A stretch of 64,000 nt of DNA, taken from Peptacetobacter hiranonis (lineage in GTDB: Bacteria > Bacillota > Clostridia > Peptostreptococcales > Peptostreptococcaceae). The notes below the pieces were generated by a model. That model saw only the letters and a program-made list of their open reading frames with translations. It had not been told where the DNA came from and made no database searches. A program made the position numbers and the translations under genes. The stretch spans positions 372,001 through 436,000 of the forward strand of contig NZ_CP036523.1 in assembly GCF_008151785.1 (NCBI RefSeq), given 5' to 3'. Below are positions 39,164 to 48,045 of the stretch, piece after piece; position 1 is the first letter of the stretch; each line of letters opens with the position of its first letter.

Positions 39164-40099
39164 TTGGATAAAAATAAAGTATATAATGATATTTTAAATA
39201 TAGTTGGAAAAGAAAATATAATGATGGATGAGCCTATGAAGAAGCATGCTTCTTTTAGAGTAGGTGGGCCAGCAGATGTTTTAGTAAGACCTAGAAATGA
39301 AGAACATCTTAAAGATATTCTTTTATATATAAAGAAGGAAAATATTCCATACCTTGTAATTGGAAATGGGTCAAACCTTTTAGTTAAAGACGGTGGAATA
39401 AGAGGAATAGTAGTTGAGATATCTGATAACTACAGCGATTTTAAAATAGATGAAAATAGAATAGAGATACAGGCAGGTGCGCTATTATCTAGAATAGGAA
39501 ATGCCGCACTTAAAGCAGAACTTAAAGGATTTGAGTTTGCATCTGGTATACCAGGTAGTTTTGGTGGAGCACTTGCTATGAATGCTGGTGCATACGGTGG
39601 AGAAATCAAAGATATAGTAAAAACTGTGAAAGTTATGGATATAGATGGAAATATATTTGAACTATCTAATGAAGAAATGAACTTTGGATATAGAAAAAGT
39701 GCAATAGTAGAAAAGAATTACATAGCACTTTCTGCAGTAGTAGAATTAGAAAAAGGTAGCTACGACGATATCAAGGCTACTATGGATGATTTAAAAGAAA
39801 GAAGAACATCAAAACAGCCACTTAATTTTGCAAGTGCTGGTAGTACATTTAAAAGACCAGAAGGATACTTTGCAGGAAAATTAATACAGGATAGTGGGCT
39901 TAAAGGACTTTCTATAGGAGATGCACAGGTATCTGAAAAACACTCTGGATTTGTAATCAACAGAGGAAATGCAACAGCTAAGGAATTACTAGACTTAATG
40001 TTTGCAGTTAAAGCGACTGTAAATGCAAAGTTTGGAGTTATGCTTGAAGAAGAAGTAAAAATAGTTGGAGAAGATCCAGCCGCAGAAGACGAAAAATAG
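39164..40099 (+). CDS. murB: UDP-N-acetylenolpyruvoylglucosamine reductase
   Basis: 311 residues from TTG 39164 (SD AAGGAGG). MurB makes UDP-N-acetylmuramate for peptidoglycan, using FAD and NADPH. FAD-binding blocks are visible: HASFRVGGPADVLV (about 28-41), IGNGSNLLVKDGGIRG (about 66-81) and GIPGSFGGALAMNAGAYGGE (about 128-147). The type II MurB motif SAGSTFKRPEGYFAGKLI (about 225-242) carries the catalytic Ser. It leads a tightly packed run through whiA. Confidence 0.96.
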   Translation: MDKNKVYNDILNIVGKENIMMDEPMKKHASFRVGGPADVLVRPRNEEHLKDILLYIKKENIPYLVIGNGSNLLVKDGGIRGIVVEISDNYSDFKIDENRIEIQAGALLSRIGNAALKAELKGFEFASGIPGSFGGALAMNAGAYGGEIKDIVKTVKVMDIDGNIFELSNEEMNFGYRKSAIVEKNYIALSAVVELEKGSYDDIKATMDDLKERRTSKQPLNFASAGSTFKRPEGYFAGKLIQDSGLKGLSIGDAQVSEKHSGFVINRGNATAKELLDLMFAVKATVNAKFGVMLEEEVKIVGEDPAAEDEK

Positions 40100-40114
40100 A
40101 GCGGAGATGATAAT

Positions 40115-40852
40115 ATGAAAATTATAGCAGACTACCATACTCATACCATATACAGCAATGGTAAAAATGGGAAAAGAAAACATGCTATAGGAACTATAGA
40201 GGAAAATGTGCAGGAGGCAATTAAAAAAGGTCTTAAAACTATAGGGATATCAGACCATAGTTATAGACATTTATTATATGGATTAAATAGAGATAGTATA
40301 TTTGAAATGAGAGAAGAAATAGATAGATTAAATGAAAAATATAAAGAAATCGAAATTCTTCTCGGTATAGAATGTAATATTCTAGACAATAAAGGGACAA
40401 TAGATATGGATGACAAGATAAGAGAGCAGTTAGACTATGTGCTAGCAGGATATCACTTTGCATCAGAGCCTACTTCACTTAGATGCCTTTTAAACCATGG
40501 AGATAACTTCCTTTTAAAGACAAAACGGTCTACAAGATACAACACAGATGCGATAGTTAATGCAATGAAAAACAACGATATATTTATGATTACTCACCCT
40601 GGTGACAAGGGAGATGTATACATAGAAGAAATTGCTGAAGAAGCGAAAAAGAGAAACATTATTCTAGAAATAAATAGCTCTCATGCACACTTAAATGCTG
40701 AGCAGCTAAAACAGATAGCAAAATATGAAAACAGACTTATGATTGGCTCAGATGCACACAAGCCATTTATGGTTGGAAACTTTTCACTAGGACTAGAAAC
40801 AGTGAAAAATTCTGGAATAGATATTAAACGAGTAGAAAATATAATGGAATAA
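40115..40852 (+). CDS. PHP-domain metal-dependent phosphatase
   Basis: 245 residues of PHP fold. Metal ligands are visible in DYHTHTIYSNG (about 5-15), ISDHSYRHL (about 49-57), IECNILD, THPGD, the motif INSSHAHLN and a terminal GSDAHKP. It resembles YcdX/HisJ-type phosphatases; substrate unknown. The gene is co-directional with murB (15 nt) and rapZ (14 nt), an arrangement common in this family. Confidence 0.85.
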   Translation: MKIIADYHTHTIYSNGKNGKRKHAIGTIEENVQEAIKKGLKTIGISDHSYRHLLYGLNRDSIFEMREEIDRLNEKYKEIEILLGIECNILDNKGTIDMDDKIREQLDYVLAGYHFASEPTSLRCLLNHGDNFLLKTKRSTRYNTDAIVNAMKNNDIFMITHPGDKGDVYIEEIAEEAKKRNIILEINSSHAHLNAEQLKQIAKYENRLMIGSDAHKPFMVGNFSLGLETVKNSGIDIKRVENIME

Positions 40853-40866
40853 AGGGGGCAGTTTGT

Positions 40867-41730
40867 ATGAAATTTGTTATAGTAACAGGTTTATCAGGAT
40901 CTGGAAAAAGTGAAACAATGAAAGCATTGGAGGATATGGGGTTCTACTGTGTAGATAATATGCCACCAGCATTAATAACAAAATTTGCAGAAATATGCTT
41001 CCAGGGAAACTCTAATATAGAGAAAGTTGCTCTAGGAGTAGATATAAGAGGTAGAAGATTCTTTGAAGCACTTCACGAAAGTCTTGACTACCTTGAAAAA
41101 GCAAACTATAAATTTGAAGTGTTATACCTTGATTGCGAAGATGATGTACTTCTAAAAAGATATAAAATGACTAGAAGAAATCACCCATTATCAAAAAATA
41201 TGCAGATTCCAGAAGGAATAAAAATAGAAAGACAGATAATGGAGCCCTTTAAGAAATATGCAACTTGTATATTAGATACTTCAAATATGAAACCAAAGGA
41301 TTTAAAAGAAGAAATTTCTAAGATATACAAAGATGGACAGGAGGAAGATACTCCTAACATGACTATATCTGTAGTTTCTTTTGGATTTAAGTATGGAATA
41401 CCTAAGGATGCAGACCTTGTATTCGACGTAAGATTTTTACCAAACCCTTACTACGATGAAAGTCTAAGACCAAAAACTGGAGACTTTAAAGAGGTTAGAG
41501 AGTATGTTATGAACTCTCAGGTAAGTGAGGAATTTGTAGAAAAGTTATTTGATTTTGTTGGATTCTTAATTCCACAGTATTTAGAAGAGGGTAAACAGCA
41601 TCTTGTTATAGGTGTAGGATGCACTGGAGGAAGACATAGATCTGTAACTATAGCAAATATGCTATACGATGAACTTTATAAAAAAGGATATAGAGTGATT
41701 AAGAAACATAGAGACTCTATGCTCGGTTAA
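40867..41730 (+). CDS. rapZ: RNase adapter / nucleotide-binding protein RapZ (YvcJ)
   Basis: 287 residues. P-loop GLSGSGKS at 8-15 and the family segments YCVDNMPPALI, GVDIRGRRFF and HLVIGVGCTGGRHRSVTIAN are present. In Bacillus YvcJ binds and hydrolyses GTP; in E. coli RapZ steers RNase E on small RNAs. The order rapZ-yvcK-nudix-whiA matches the conserved Firmicutes cluster. SD GGGGG precedes ATG 40867. Confidence 0.96.
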   Translation: MKFVIVTGLSGSGKSETMKALEDMGFYCVDNMPPALITKFAEICFQGNSNIEKVALGVDIRGRRFFEALHESLDYLEKANYKFEVLYLDCEDDVLLKRYKMTRRNHPLSKNMQIPEGIKIERQIMEPFKKYATCILDTSNMKPKDLKEEISKIYKDGQEEDTPNMTISVVSFGFKYGIPKDADLVFDVRFLPNPYYDESLRPKTGDFKEVREYVMNSQVSEEFVEKLFDFVGFLIPQYLEEGKQHLVIGVGCTGGRHRSVTIANMLYDELYKKGYRVIKKHRDSMLG

Positions 41731-41745
41731 TTATGGGGGCATCTT

Positions 41746-42849
41746 ATGGATTACTTAAATAATATAGTCGGTGTAATAGGGTGGATTGCTCTCGGTGCAG
41801 CAATTGTACTTTATATAAAAGCTAGAAAAGCAAAAATCGAAAATCAAATAAGGGAAAGAGAATTAGAAGAAAGAAATCCAAAGGTAGTAGTTATAGGTGG
41901 AGGAACAGGGCAGTCTGTCTTTTTAAGAGGTCTTAAGTACTACACTAACAATATAACTGCGGTAGTTACTGTAGCCGATGATGGAGGTGGATCTGGGGTT
42001 TTAAGAGAAGACCTTGGTATGCTTCCACCAGGAGATATAAGAAACTGCCTTTTAGCTCTTGCAAATATAGAGCCTACTATGAACGAGGTAATGCAGTATA
42101 GATTTGAAGAGGGCGGATTAAAAGGACAAAGCTTTGGAAACTTATTCTTGGCTGCGATGACTGGACTTTATGGAAATTTTGAAACAGCTGTATCTAAACT
42201 GGGAGAGATCTTTGCGATAACTGGTAAAGTTTATCCGGTTACATTAGAGGATGTAAACCTAGTAGCAGAGCTTGAAAATGGAAAGGTTATAGAAGGAGAA
42301 TCTGCTATTCCTATGGTTTGTAAAAGTGATAAGACAAATATAAAAAGACTAAGACTTGACCATCCACATATAAAACCTCTTAAAGAGGTAATATACGCTA
42401 TAAATAATGCGGATATAATAGTTATGGGTCCTGGAAGTCTTTACACTAGTGTAATACCAAACCTTTTAGTAGACGGGGTAGTTGATGCTATAAAAAATTC
42501 AGATGCACCTAAAGTATATGTGGGAAATGTTATGACGCAGCCTGGCGAAACAGAAAATTACAATTTATTCGACCATGCAAATGCTATAATAGAACATGCA
42601 GGAGAGAATATTTTAGATTATGTAATTGCGAACAAGGAAATACTGCAAGAGGACGTTTTTATGCGTTATAATAAAGATGGGGCTGAACAAGTCCTTTTAG
42701 ATAACCATCAGAAAAAAAGCTTTGAAAAGCTAGGAATAAAAGTAATTGAAGCAGATCTTATTGAAATAAAAAATAATTACATAAGACACGATGCAAAAGG
42801 TGTTTCTAAGGTAATTATGCAGATAGTTTCTGAAGAGAGAAATATGTAA
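41746..42849 (+). CDS. yvcK: Gluconeogenesis factor YvcK (CofD-like), with N-terminal membrane helix
   Basis: 367 residues. The CofD-like Rossmann start KVVVIGGGTGQSVFLRGLK (about 45-63) is followed by ADDGGGSGVLREDLGMLPPGDIRNCL. YvcK proteins bind UDP-sugars and link carbon supply to cell-wall synthesis and shape. An extra N-terminal segment (GVIGWIALGAAIVLYIKARKAK, about 9-30) predicts one membrane helix and a basic stop, so this version may be membrane-anchored. It sits 15 nt after rapZ. Confidence 0.94.
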   Translation: MDYLNNIVGVIGWIALGAAIVLYIKARKAKIENQIRERELEERNPKVVVIGGGTGQSVFLRGLKYYTNNITAVVTVADDGGGSGVLREDLGMLPPGDIRNCLLALANIEPTMNEVMQYRFEEGGLKGQSFGNLFLAAMTGLYGNFETAVSKLGEIFAITGKVYPVTLEDVNLVAELENGKVIEGESAIPMVCKSDKTNIKRLRLDHPHIKPLKEVIYAINNADIIVMGPGSLYTSVIPNLLVDGVVDAIKNSDAPKVYVGNVMTQPGETENYNLFDHANAIIEHAGENILDYVIANKEILQEDVFMRYNKDGAEQVLLDNHQKKSFEKLGIKVIEADLIEIKNNYIRHDAKGVSKVIMQIVSEERNM

Positions 42850-42869
42850 CAGTTTAAGGAGTGAATAGA

Positions 42870-43292
42870 ATGAGAGAAGAGGTAAGTGCCGGCGGTGTTG
42901 TACTGTTTGGAAATGCTGTTCTTCTACTTAGAAAATTTAATGGAGATTGGGTACTCCCAAAAGGGAAAGTTGAAAAAGGGGAGAGCCATGAACAAGCGGC
43001 ATTAAGAGAAGTAGGAGAAGAAACGGGAGTAAAGGCGGATATAGATAAATATCTTGGAGAAATACACTATACTTTCAAAGAAAATTGGGACGAAAACAAA
43101 ACAGTTCATAAGACTGTATTTTGGTATTTAATGACTGCTAGAAGTATGGATACAATTCCTCAGAAGGAAGAGGGATTTGTAGATGCTAAGTTTGTGCATA
43201 TAGACAGAGTTGTTGAAATGGCTAGATACGACGATGAAAAAGAAATCATAAAAGTAGCTCTAGTGGAAATTAAGAAAAAATTAAATAAATAG
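42870..43292 (+). CDS. NUDIX hydrolase
   Basis: 140 residues from ATG 42870; AAGGAG at 42856-42861 gives 8-nt spacing, while an in-frame GTG at 42861 overlaps the SD. The Nudix box G-x5-E-x7-REVGEETG is complete (GKVEKGESHEQAALREVGEETGV). Likely substrates are nucleoside diphosphate derivatives. It takes the place of yvcI in the rapZ-yvcK-whiA cluster. Confidence 0.92.
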   Translation: MREEVSAGGVVLFGNAVLLLRKFNGDWVLPKGKVEKGESHEQAALREVGEETGVKADIDKYLGEIHYTFKENWDENKTVHKTVFWYLMTARSMDTIPQKEEGFVDAKFVHIDRVVEMARYDDEKEIIKVALVEIKKKLNK

Positions 43293-43329
43293 TAAATGAA
43301 AAAATAAAGGCAGTAGGTGGTAGATAGAA

Positions 43330-44286
43330 ATGTCATTTTCAGCGGAAACTAAAAACGAACTAACGAGAATAGATTCTGATAATCAGGCTGTAAATTTAGC
43401 TGAGCTTGCGGGCATAGTTAGACTTTCTGGAAGTATACAGATAGCTGGATTTAAAAAGATGAATCTAAAGATAATAACAGAGCTCAACTCGATAGCAAGA
43501 AAAGTGTTTAAGCTTTTAAAACATGATTTTAATATCAACACTACTATCGCTGTAAATAAAAACCAGATGCTTAAAAGAAACAACAGCTATGTTTTAACTG
43601 TTAAAAGCGATATGGGAGCAGAAAAACTTTTAAAAGAGCTAGGTGTTTTAGAAAAAGGAGAAGGTTTTTTCCCTAAAAATGATATTGCAGAAGAGTTAAT
43701 CGCAACGGAAGAACAAAAGAGAGCATTTATAAGAGGTGCTTTTCTAGGTGGTGGCTCGATTAGCGATCCTGAAAAAAATTATCATCTTGAATTTGTAACT
43801 AATAATATGGAGTTTGCGCAGTCTCTTAGAGATTTGATAAACAGCTTCGATTTTAATAGCAAAATTGTAGCTAGAAAGAATAATTATGTTGTTTATATAA
43901 AAGAAAGTGAGCAGATATCGGATTTACTTAGCCTTATAGGTGCTCACAGTGCTCTTTTAAAACTTCAGAACGTAAAAATAGTAAAAGAGATGAGAAATAA
44001 CGTAAACAGAATAGTGAATTGTGAAACAGCCAATCTAACAAAGGCTGTCAATGCAGCGGTGAAACAGGTTGAAAATATTAGAATAATAGAAGAAACAATA
44101 GGTATAAAAAAATTGCCTGAAAATCTACAGCAGATAGCACTTCTAAGAGTGGAAAATGAGGAGCTTACGTTAAAAGAGCTTGGAGAGATGCTAAATCCTC
44201 CTGTTGGAAAATCTGGAGTAAACTACAGATTAAAGAGAATACAGGAAATAGCAGATAATCTAAGAGAAAAATACAATATAGAATAA
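43330..44286 (+). CDS. whiA: WhiA homologue, DNA-binding protein of cell division/chromosome segregation
   Basis: 318 residues. The N-terminal part has two LAGLIDADG-like repeats ([41 protein letters not shown]), and the C-terminal helix-turn-helix is [33 protein letters not shown]. WhiA controls division and segregation genes in Gram-positives. It is the last gene of the murB-whiA run; a terminator follows at 44293-44326, and the first IStron begins 104 bp downstream. Confidence 0.95.
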   Translation: MSFSAETKNELTRIDSDNQAVNLAELAGIVRLSGSIQIAGFKKMNLKIITELNSIARKVFKLLKHDFNINTTIAVNKNQMLKRNNSYVLTVKSDMGAEKLLKELGVLEKGEGFFPKNDIAEELIATEEQKRAFIRGAFLGGGSISDPEKNYHLEFVTNNMEFAQSLRDLINSFDFNSKIVARKNNYVVYIKESEQISDLLSLIGAHSALLKLQNVKIVKEMRNNVNRIVNCETANLTKAVNAAVKQVENIRIIEETIGIKKLPENLQQIALLRVENEELTLKELGEMLNPPVGKSGVNYRLKRIQEIADNLREKYNIE

Positions 44287-44292
44287 AAATAG

Positions 44293-44326
44293 GAGACTTT
44301 TCTATAAATTGGGAAGTCTCTTTTTT
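44293..44326 (+). terminator. Terminator of the murB-whiA run
   Basis: GAGACTT / AAGTCTC stem with a 14-nt loop and six T residues. Confidence 0.85.
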
Positions 44327-44389
44327 AAATAAAATTTGTAACAAAATAGAAAAAATAAATTATAATAGAAATATAATACAAAATAGGAG

Positions 44390-44922
44390 CAACTATATAG
44401 TTGTTAAAAATATAGTCAAAAATATACATATTTAGACAAATATATTTTTACAAAAAGCTCCCTACATTCATAACGAGTGTAGAGAGGCGAGAAATCGCCC
44501 AAAACTCCTTTAATTGCTGGAAGTTCCTAAAGCTAGTTAAACTACAACGTAGAATTGAAAATATTCAAGCGTGAATGTTGCGAAAGTAGAAAAAATTAAC
44601 TAGATGGCATAAGGTTAAATCCTAAGTGCTTTAATAATGGATAATCAGCAGCCAAGATCCGAACAGGATAAGGTTCAACGACTAGGCAAATGCCGTACAT
44701 CACAAGCTATTGGTGGTGGAAATGGGGAGCATCTAAAAAAATAGATGGTGATATAGTCTGTGCTTAATAGAAATATTAAGAAGTTCGTGAATAAAATTAA
44801 AAATCGTATTTTAATTTATCTATTCTGAGAACTGATTGGAAAGTAGCGATTCCAATTGAACACTCTAAAAATATATACGGATGTATTTTAGATATAACGA
44901 CCGTATTTTTTATTTATTTAAA
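44390..44922 (+). ncRNA. Group I intron ribozyme of IStron copy 1
   Basis: The conserved core is readable: P segment AATTGCTGGAAGTTCC (about 44514), Q segment AATCAGCAGCCAAG (44643-44656), R segment GGTTCAACGACTAGG (44672-44686) and S segment GATATAGTCTG (44750-44760). P7 forms from ACTA in R with TAGT in S. A likely guide, GCTCCCTA at about 44456-44463, pairs with TAGGAGC at the left junction (one bulged C). Two segments near its end (44864-44895 and 44901-44922) are complementary to the element's 3' end. The exact 5' splice site is not fixed by eye. Copy 1 has an extra hairpin of about 40 nt (44787-44825) absent from copy 2. Confidence 0.85.
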
Positions 44923-45020
44923 AACTTAAAAAATATTTTATATTATTTGTATAATATAACTTCGATTTGTATATAATATAATTAGAAAGATAGATTTGTT
45001 ATAGAATCGAGGTGAGGTAA

Positions 45021-46433
45021 ATGGGAAAGACAATAACTAAAACTGTAAAACAATACTCCTATGAACTTGATGATTATGAGGTCGAAGAGTTATTAAAAAT
45101 AGGAAGAGAATACAAAAATGTTAAAAACTATGTATATTCAAGATATAATGGAATAAAAAGTCTTTTAATCATTGAAAAACCTCGAAAAATCAGAGATGAA
45201 TGGGTAAGTACAAAGTTTTATGAACAGTGGGATTTACCAGCTAGATATTGGAAATTAGCATTACAGGATGCAATTGGAAATATAAAATCTGGTTGGTCTA
45301 ATACAAAAAATGAAATTAGGACTGCTGCTTATAATAACGAACATTTATCTACTGATGACAGATATTATATAAATTATATACTATCAGCAAATAAGCTTTA
45401 TTATAACGTATTAAACAATATAAACTTTGATATTCCTAAAAAATTTGAAGGAAAAAACTTAAATATTAAATATTTGAATAACTTGATAAAAAGATACACT
45501 AGGAGATATAAAGGAAAAGTACCATATACGAATAAAATAAATTCTTTTTCAATAGACACAGGTTTGTATAGATATTCAAAAAATAACACAAATGAAAATT
45601 ATATTTATATATCTTCAATGGAAACAAGAAAAAGAGTACCGATTAAATTAAGGGATTCAAATGAATACAACAAAATACTTAAAATCAAAATTATAGATAA
45701 TGTATTGAGAATAAATATTCCATTAGAAGTGGAATCAAAGGAAAATACCAACGAAAATATTATAGGAATAGATAAAGGATATAGATACTTGCTTGCAACA
45801 TCAAATGGAAATCTGTATGGAGAAAAATTGAATTATTATTTAAGTAAAGAAACCGAAAGATTGAATAATAAAAATGTTAATCGAAATAGATTTTTCGCAC
45901 TTAGAAGAAAATACCTCGAAGAAGGTAACACTAAGAAAGCAGAGAACATACTTAAAAATAATTTGGGAAAGAAAAAATACAGAAAAAACAAAAATAAACA
46001 CGATGAAAAAGTTAAATCTTATATCAATAAAAATATCAATGAATTTATAAAGTCAGAAAAGCCTAAGGAAGTTGTAATGGAAAATTTGGATTTTGTAAAT
46101 TGGGATGACAGATATCCAAAATCTGTAAAAAGAAAGTTATCGAGATGGATAAAGGGCTACATAAGAGATAGACTTGAATACAAATTCAAATTAAGTAGTA
46201 TTGAATTTACATACATAAATCCAGCGTATACAAGTCAAATTTGTAGTAAATGTGGAAGATTTGGTATAAGAAATGGAGATTCATTTGTTTGTGATAATTG
46301 TGGAGAAATTCATGTAGATATAAATGCAAGTAAAAATATTTTAGAGAGAAAATATGATAAAAAAATAAAGATGTTTACAAGTTATAAGAAAGTTAAGGAA
46401 ATACTAGAAAGTAGAATTGCTGATACAAAGTAA
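45021..46433 (+). CDS. tnpB: TnpB RNA-guided nuclease of IStron copy 1
   Basis: 470 residues, intact. TnpB uses an omega-RNA from the element's 3' end to cut DNA next to a transposon-adjacent motif (TAM). The RuvC residues are present: D251 (IIGIDKGYRYL), E354 (VVMENLDF) and D433 (HVDINASKN). The zinc-finger Cys are C408, C411, C424 and C427. The basic region 280-330 is typical. SD AGGTGAGG lies before ATG 45021. The protein is identical to that of copy 2. Its likely role is to cut empty donor sites and so keep the element in place. Confidence 0.95.
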   Translation: MGKTITKTVKQYSYELDDYEVEELLKIGREYKNVKNYVYSRYNGIKSLLIIEKPRKIRDEWVSTKFYEQWDLPARYWKLALQDAIGNIKSGWSNTKNEIRTAAYNNEHLSTDDRYYINYILSANKLYYNVLNNINFDIPKKFEGKNLNIKYLNNLIKRYTRRYKGKVPYTNKINSFSIDTGLYRYSKNNTNENYIYISSMETRKRVPIKLRDSNEYNKILKIKIIDNVLRINIPLEVESKENTNENIIGIDKGYRYLLATSNGNLYGEKLNYYLSKETERLNNKNVNRNRFFALRRKYLEEGNTKKAENILKNNLGKKKYRKNKNKHDEKVKSYINKNINEFIKSEKPKEVVMENLDFVNWDDRYPKSVKRKLSRWIKGYIRDRLEYKFKLSSIEFTYINPAYTSQICSKCGRFGIRNGDSFVCDNCGEIHVDINASKNILERKYDKKIKMFTSYKKVKEILESRIADTK

Positions 46434-46691
46434 AAAGATAGATTAAAAGTATATTTTATTTAATCACAAATATATTTTGTATTTATTCAACAGTTGATAA
46501 ATAGAGGGTATGTTTTATCGGTGACGGGGGTTAGATAAAATGCTTTAAATAAATAAAAAATACGGTTGTGGGATAATCGAGATAGAAATTTTATCGAGAT
46601 AACTGGCTCAACCAAGACTTAAAACTATCAAAAGATAGAATAAGAGCGAAATATCTAAAATGAGTACATTTGTATATATTTTTAGAACCAG
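46434..46691 (+). ncRNA. Predicted omega-RNA scaffold and 3' end of IStron copy 1
   Basis: 258 nt between the tnpB stop and the right boundary, identical in copy 2. It has a hairpin TTTTATC/GATAAAA with a G-rich loop (46513-46540), GGTTG/CAACC pairing (46564-46613), CTATCAAAAGATAG (46624-46637) and a terminal hairpin TCTAAAA...TTTTAGA (46654-46686). The guide would be the flank after AACCAG, beginning GTAAACTTTTATG. Segments 46544-46565 and 46651-46686 can instead pair with the ribozyme end. Confidence 0.7.
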
Positions 46692-46701
46692 GTAAACTTT
46701 T

Positions 46702-47604
46702 ATGTTTTATCTATTACTAGCAATAGTATGCAGTGGTTCTATAGCTCTAATATTCAAATACAGTGAATCAAAAGAATGTAACAGAGCCCTAGTTACCACT
46801 TTCAACTACTTAACAGCTACTGTAATATCAGCAATAGCACTTGCAAAGTCTGGTCTAAATGTACCAGCATCATTTGACGGAATAATGGCCAAAACAATGG
46901 CAAACTTTTCTGGGACTCTTACACCAGAAGGAAGCTTCGGGGCTTCAATACTACTTGGAATTATAACAGGATTTTTATTCTTTATAGGTTTCGTAATTTA
47001 TCAGAAAAGTATAAACGAGTGCGGACCTTCAATCTCAGGTATGTTTGGGAAAATGGGTATCCTAGTACCTATGATATTTTCAATATTCTTATGGAATGAA
47101 ATGCCTTCTCCAATAAAATGGGTGGGAATAATATTATCTTTTGCATCTATACTGATAATAAATGTAAATCCTACAAACTTAAAAGAATCAGATTTCAAAC
47201 CGATTCTAATAATTTTATTCATATTTTATGGATGCGCAGATTTTATGAATAAAGTATTCCAGAAATACGCATTAGTAGAGTATAAAAACTTCTTCCTACT
47301 AATAGTATTCATATCTGCTACAATATTCAGTTTAGGTATGCTATTTAAGAATAGAAAAGAAGGATTCAACCTTACTAGCTGCTTAGTTGGTATCGGGGTT
47401 GGTATTCCAAATATGTTCTCTTCATTCTTCCTTATAGATGCTCTAAAAACACTTGAAGCTGCTGTTGTTTATCCAATATTCAGCGCTGGTGGTATAGTGT
47501 TTATAATGTTCATGAGTTATCTAATATTCAAGGAAAGACTTAGCAAAAAAGAAAAACTTGCTGCCGCTCTTACAATCGTGAGTATGGCAATCGTAAATAT
47601 ATAA
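46702..47604 (+). CDS. EamA/DMT-family transporter
   Basis: 300 residues with about ten hydrophobic helices in two EamA repeats (1-140 and 165-300). It belongs to the drug/metabolite transporter superfamily; substrate unknown. The second repeat ends YPIFSAGGIVFIMFMSYLIFKERLSKKEKLAAALTIVSMAIV, typical of the fold. ATG 46702 is only 10 nt from the IStron end. With the element present the SD is CCAGGTAAAC, weak; without it the SD would be AGGAGGT with good spacing. Expression may therefore depend on splicing or excision. Confidence 0.85.
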   Translation: MFYLLLAIVCSGSIALIFKYSESKECNRALVTTFNYLTATVISAIALAKSGLNVPASFDGIMAKTMANFSGTLTPEGSFGASILLGIITGFLFFIGFVIYQKSINECGPSISGMFGKMGILVPMIFSIFLWNEMPSPIKWVGIILSFASILIINVNPTNLKESDFKPILIILFIFYGCADFMNKVFQKYALVEYKNFFLLIVFISATIFSLGMLFKNRKEGFNLTSCLVGIGVGIPNMFSSFFLIDALKTLEAAVVYPIFSAGGIVFIMFMSYLIFKERLSKKEKLAAALTIVSMAIVNI

Positions 47605-48045
47605 TAAGAAAAATATTTTTATGTCAATAAAATATAGCCATAGCATTTTTATCTATACAATTATGCTATGGCTATGTTCTTTTTTGTGCAAAAAAACTAA
47701 CACTTTTTTTAATTTATTCGTTTTTTACTGCCTTATATTATTAAGCTACTTTTTTCTTTATACAACTTTATTATATTTATTTTTCAATCAATTTATTTAT
47801 TTTAACATAATTTTTATCAACTATTCATTTATTTTTATTACATTATTATCTTTTATGATGAAGTAAATTTATTATTTATATAACAAAAAAATATCGTTAA
47901 TAAAAAAACATTATTTTTAAAAGGAAAACGATTGTTATTTTTTGGTATATTTATTATTTAGCTAAATAAAAGGTTTTTTTTTGATTATAAATAGTTTTTT
48001 TCTATTATACTTTGTTTTATTACATTCAAATTACATTTTGTGGTG
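47605..48045. other. T-rich intergenic region after the EamA gene
   Basis: Between the EamA gene and the orphan promoter at 48046. It holds a terminator at 47633-47682, then about 360 bp of very AT-rich, T-rich sequence. A 16-nt stretch at 47919-47934 (AAAAGGAAAACGATTG) recurs upstream of adhE at 62118-62133. An 81-codon reading frame from 47621 is low-complexity, overlaps the terminator and is not supported. Confidence 0.5.
47633..47682 (+). terminator. Terminator of the EamA gene
   Basis: ATAGCCATAGCAT / ATGCTATGGCTAT, 13-bp stem with a 16-nt loop, followed by GTTCTTTTTT. Confidence 0.85.

Larger units (their letters stand above)
44390..46691 (+). mobile_element. IStron copy 1 (group I intron + tnpB), CdISt1-like
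   Basis: A 2.3-kb element with a group I ribozyme in its first 0.55 kb, a tnpB gene and a 258-bp 3' segment. Boundaries come from aligning with copy 2 (51861-54128): both share sequence from CAACTATATAG to AGAACCAG. Both are flanked by TAGGAG on the left and GT on the right, with 1-3 nt ambiguity because G is shared. The left end starts with the 14-bp palindrome CAACTATATAGTTG. No tnpA is present, so movement would need a transposase supplied in trans. The element is co-directional with the EamA gene; removing it gives AGGAGGT 8 nt before that ATG. No target duplication is seen, as expected for IS200/IS605 relatives. Confidence 0.9.

Noticed and set aside
44390-46691. Simple IS605/IS200 insertion sequence, or a group II intron
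   Set aside because: A clear group I core (P, Q, R, S segments) precedes tnpB, there is no reverse transcriptase, and both copies have exact matching boundaries; IStron explains all parts.
47621-47866. 81-codon frame rich in Phe, Leu, Ile and Tyr after the EamA gene
   Set aside because: It overlaps the terminator hairpin at 47633-47682 and reflects T-rich DNA; no SD precedes it.
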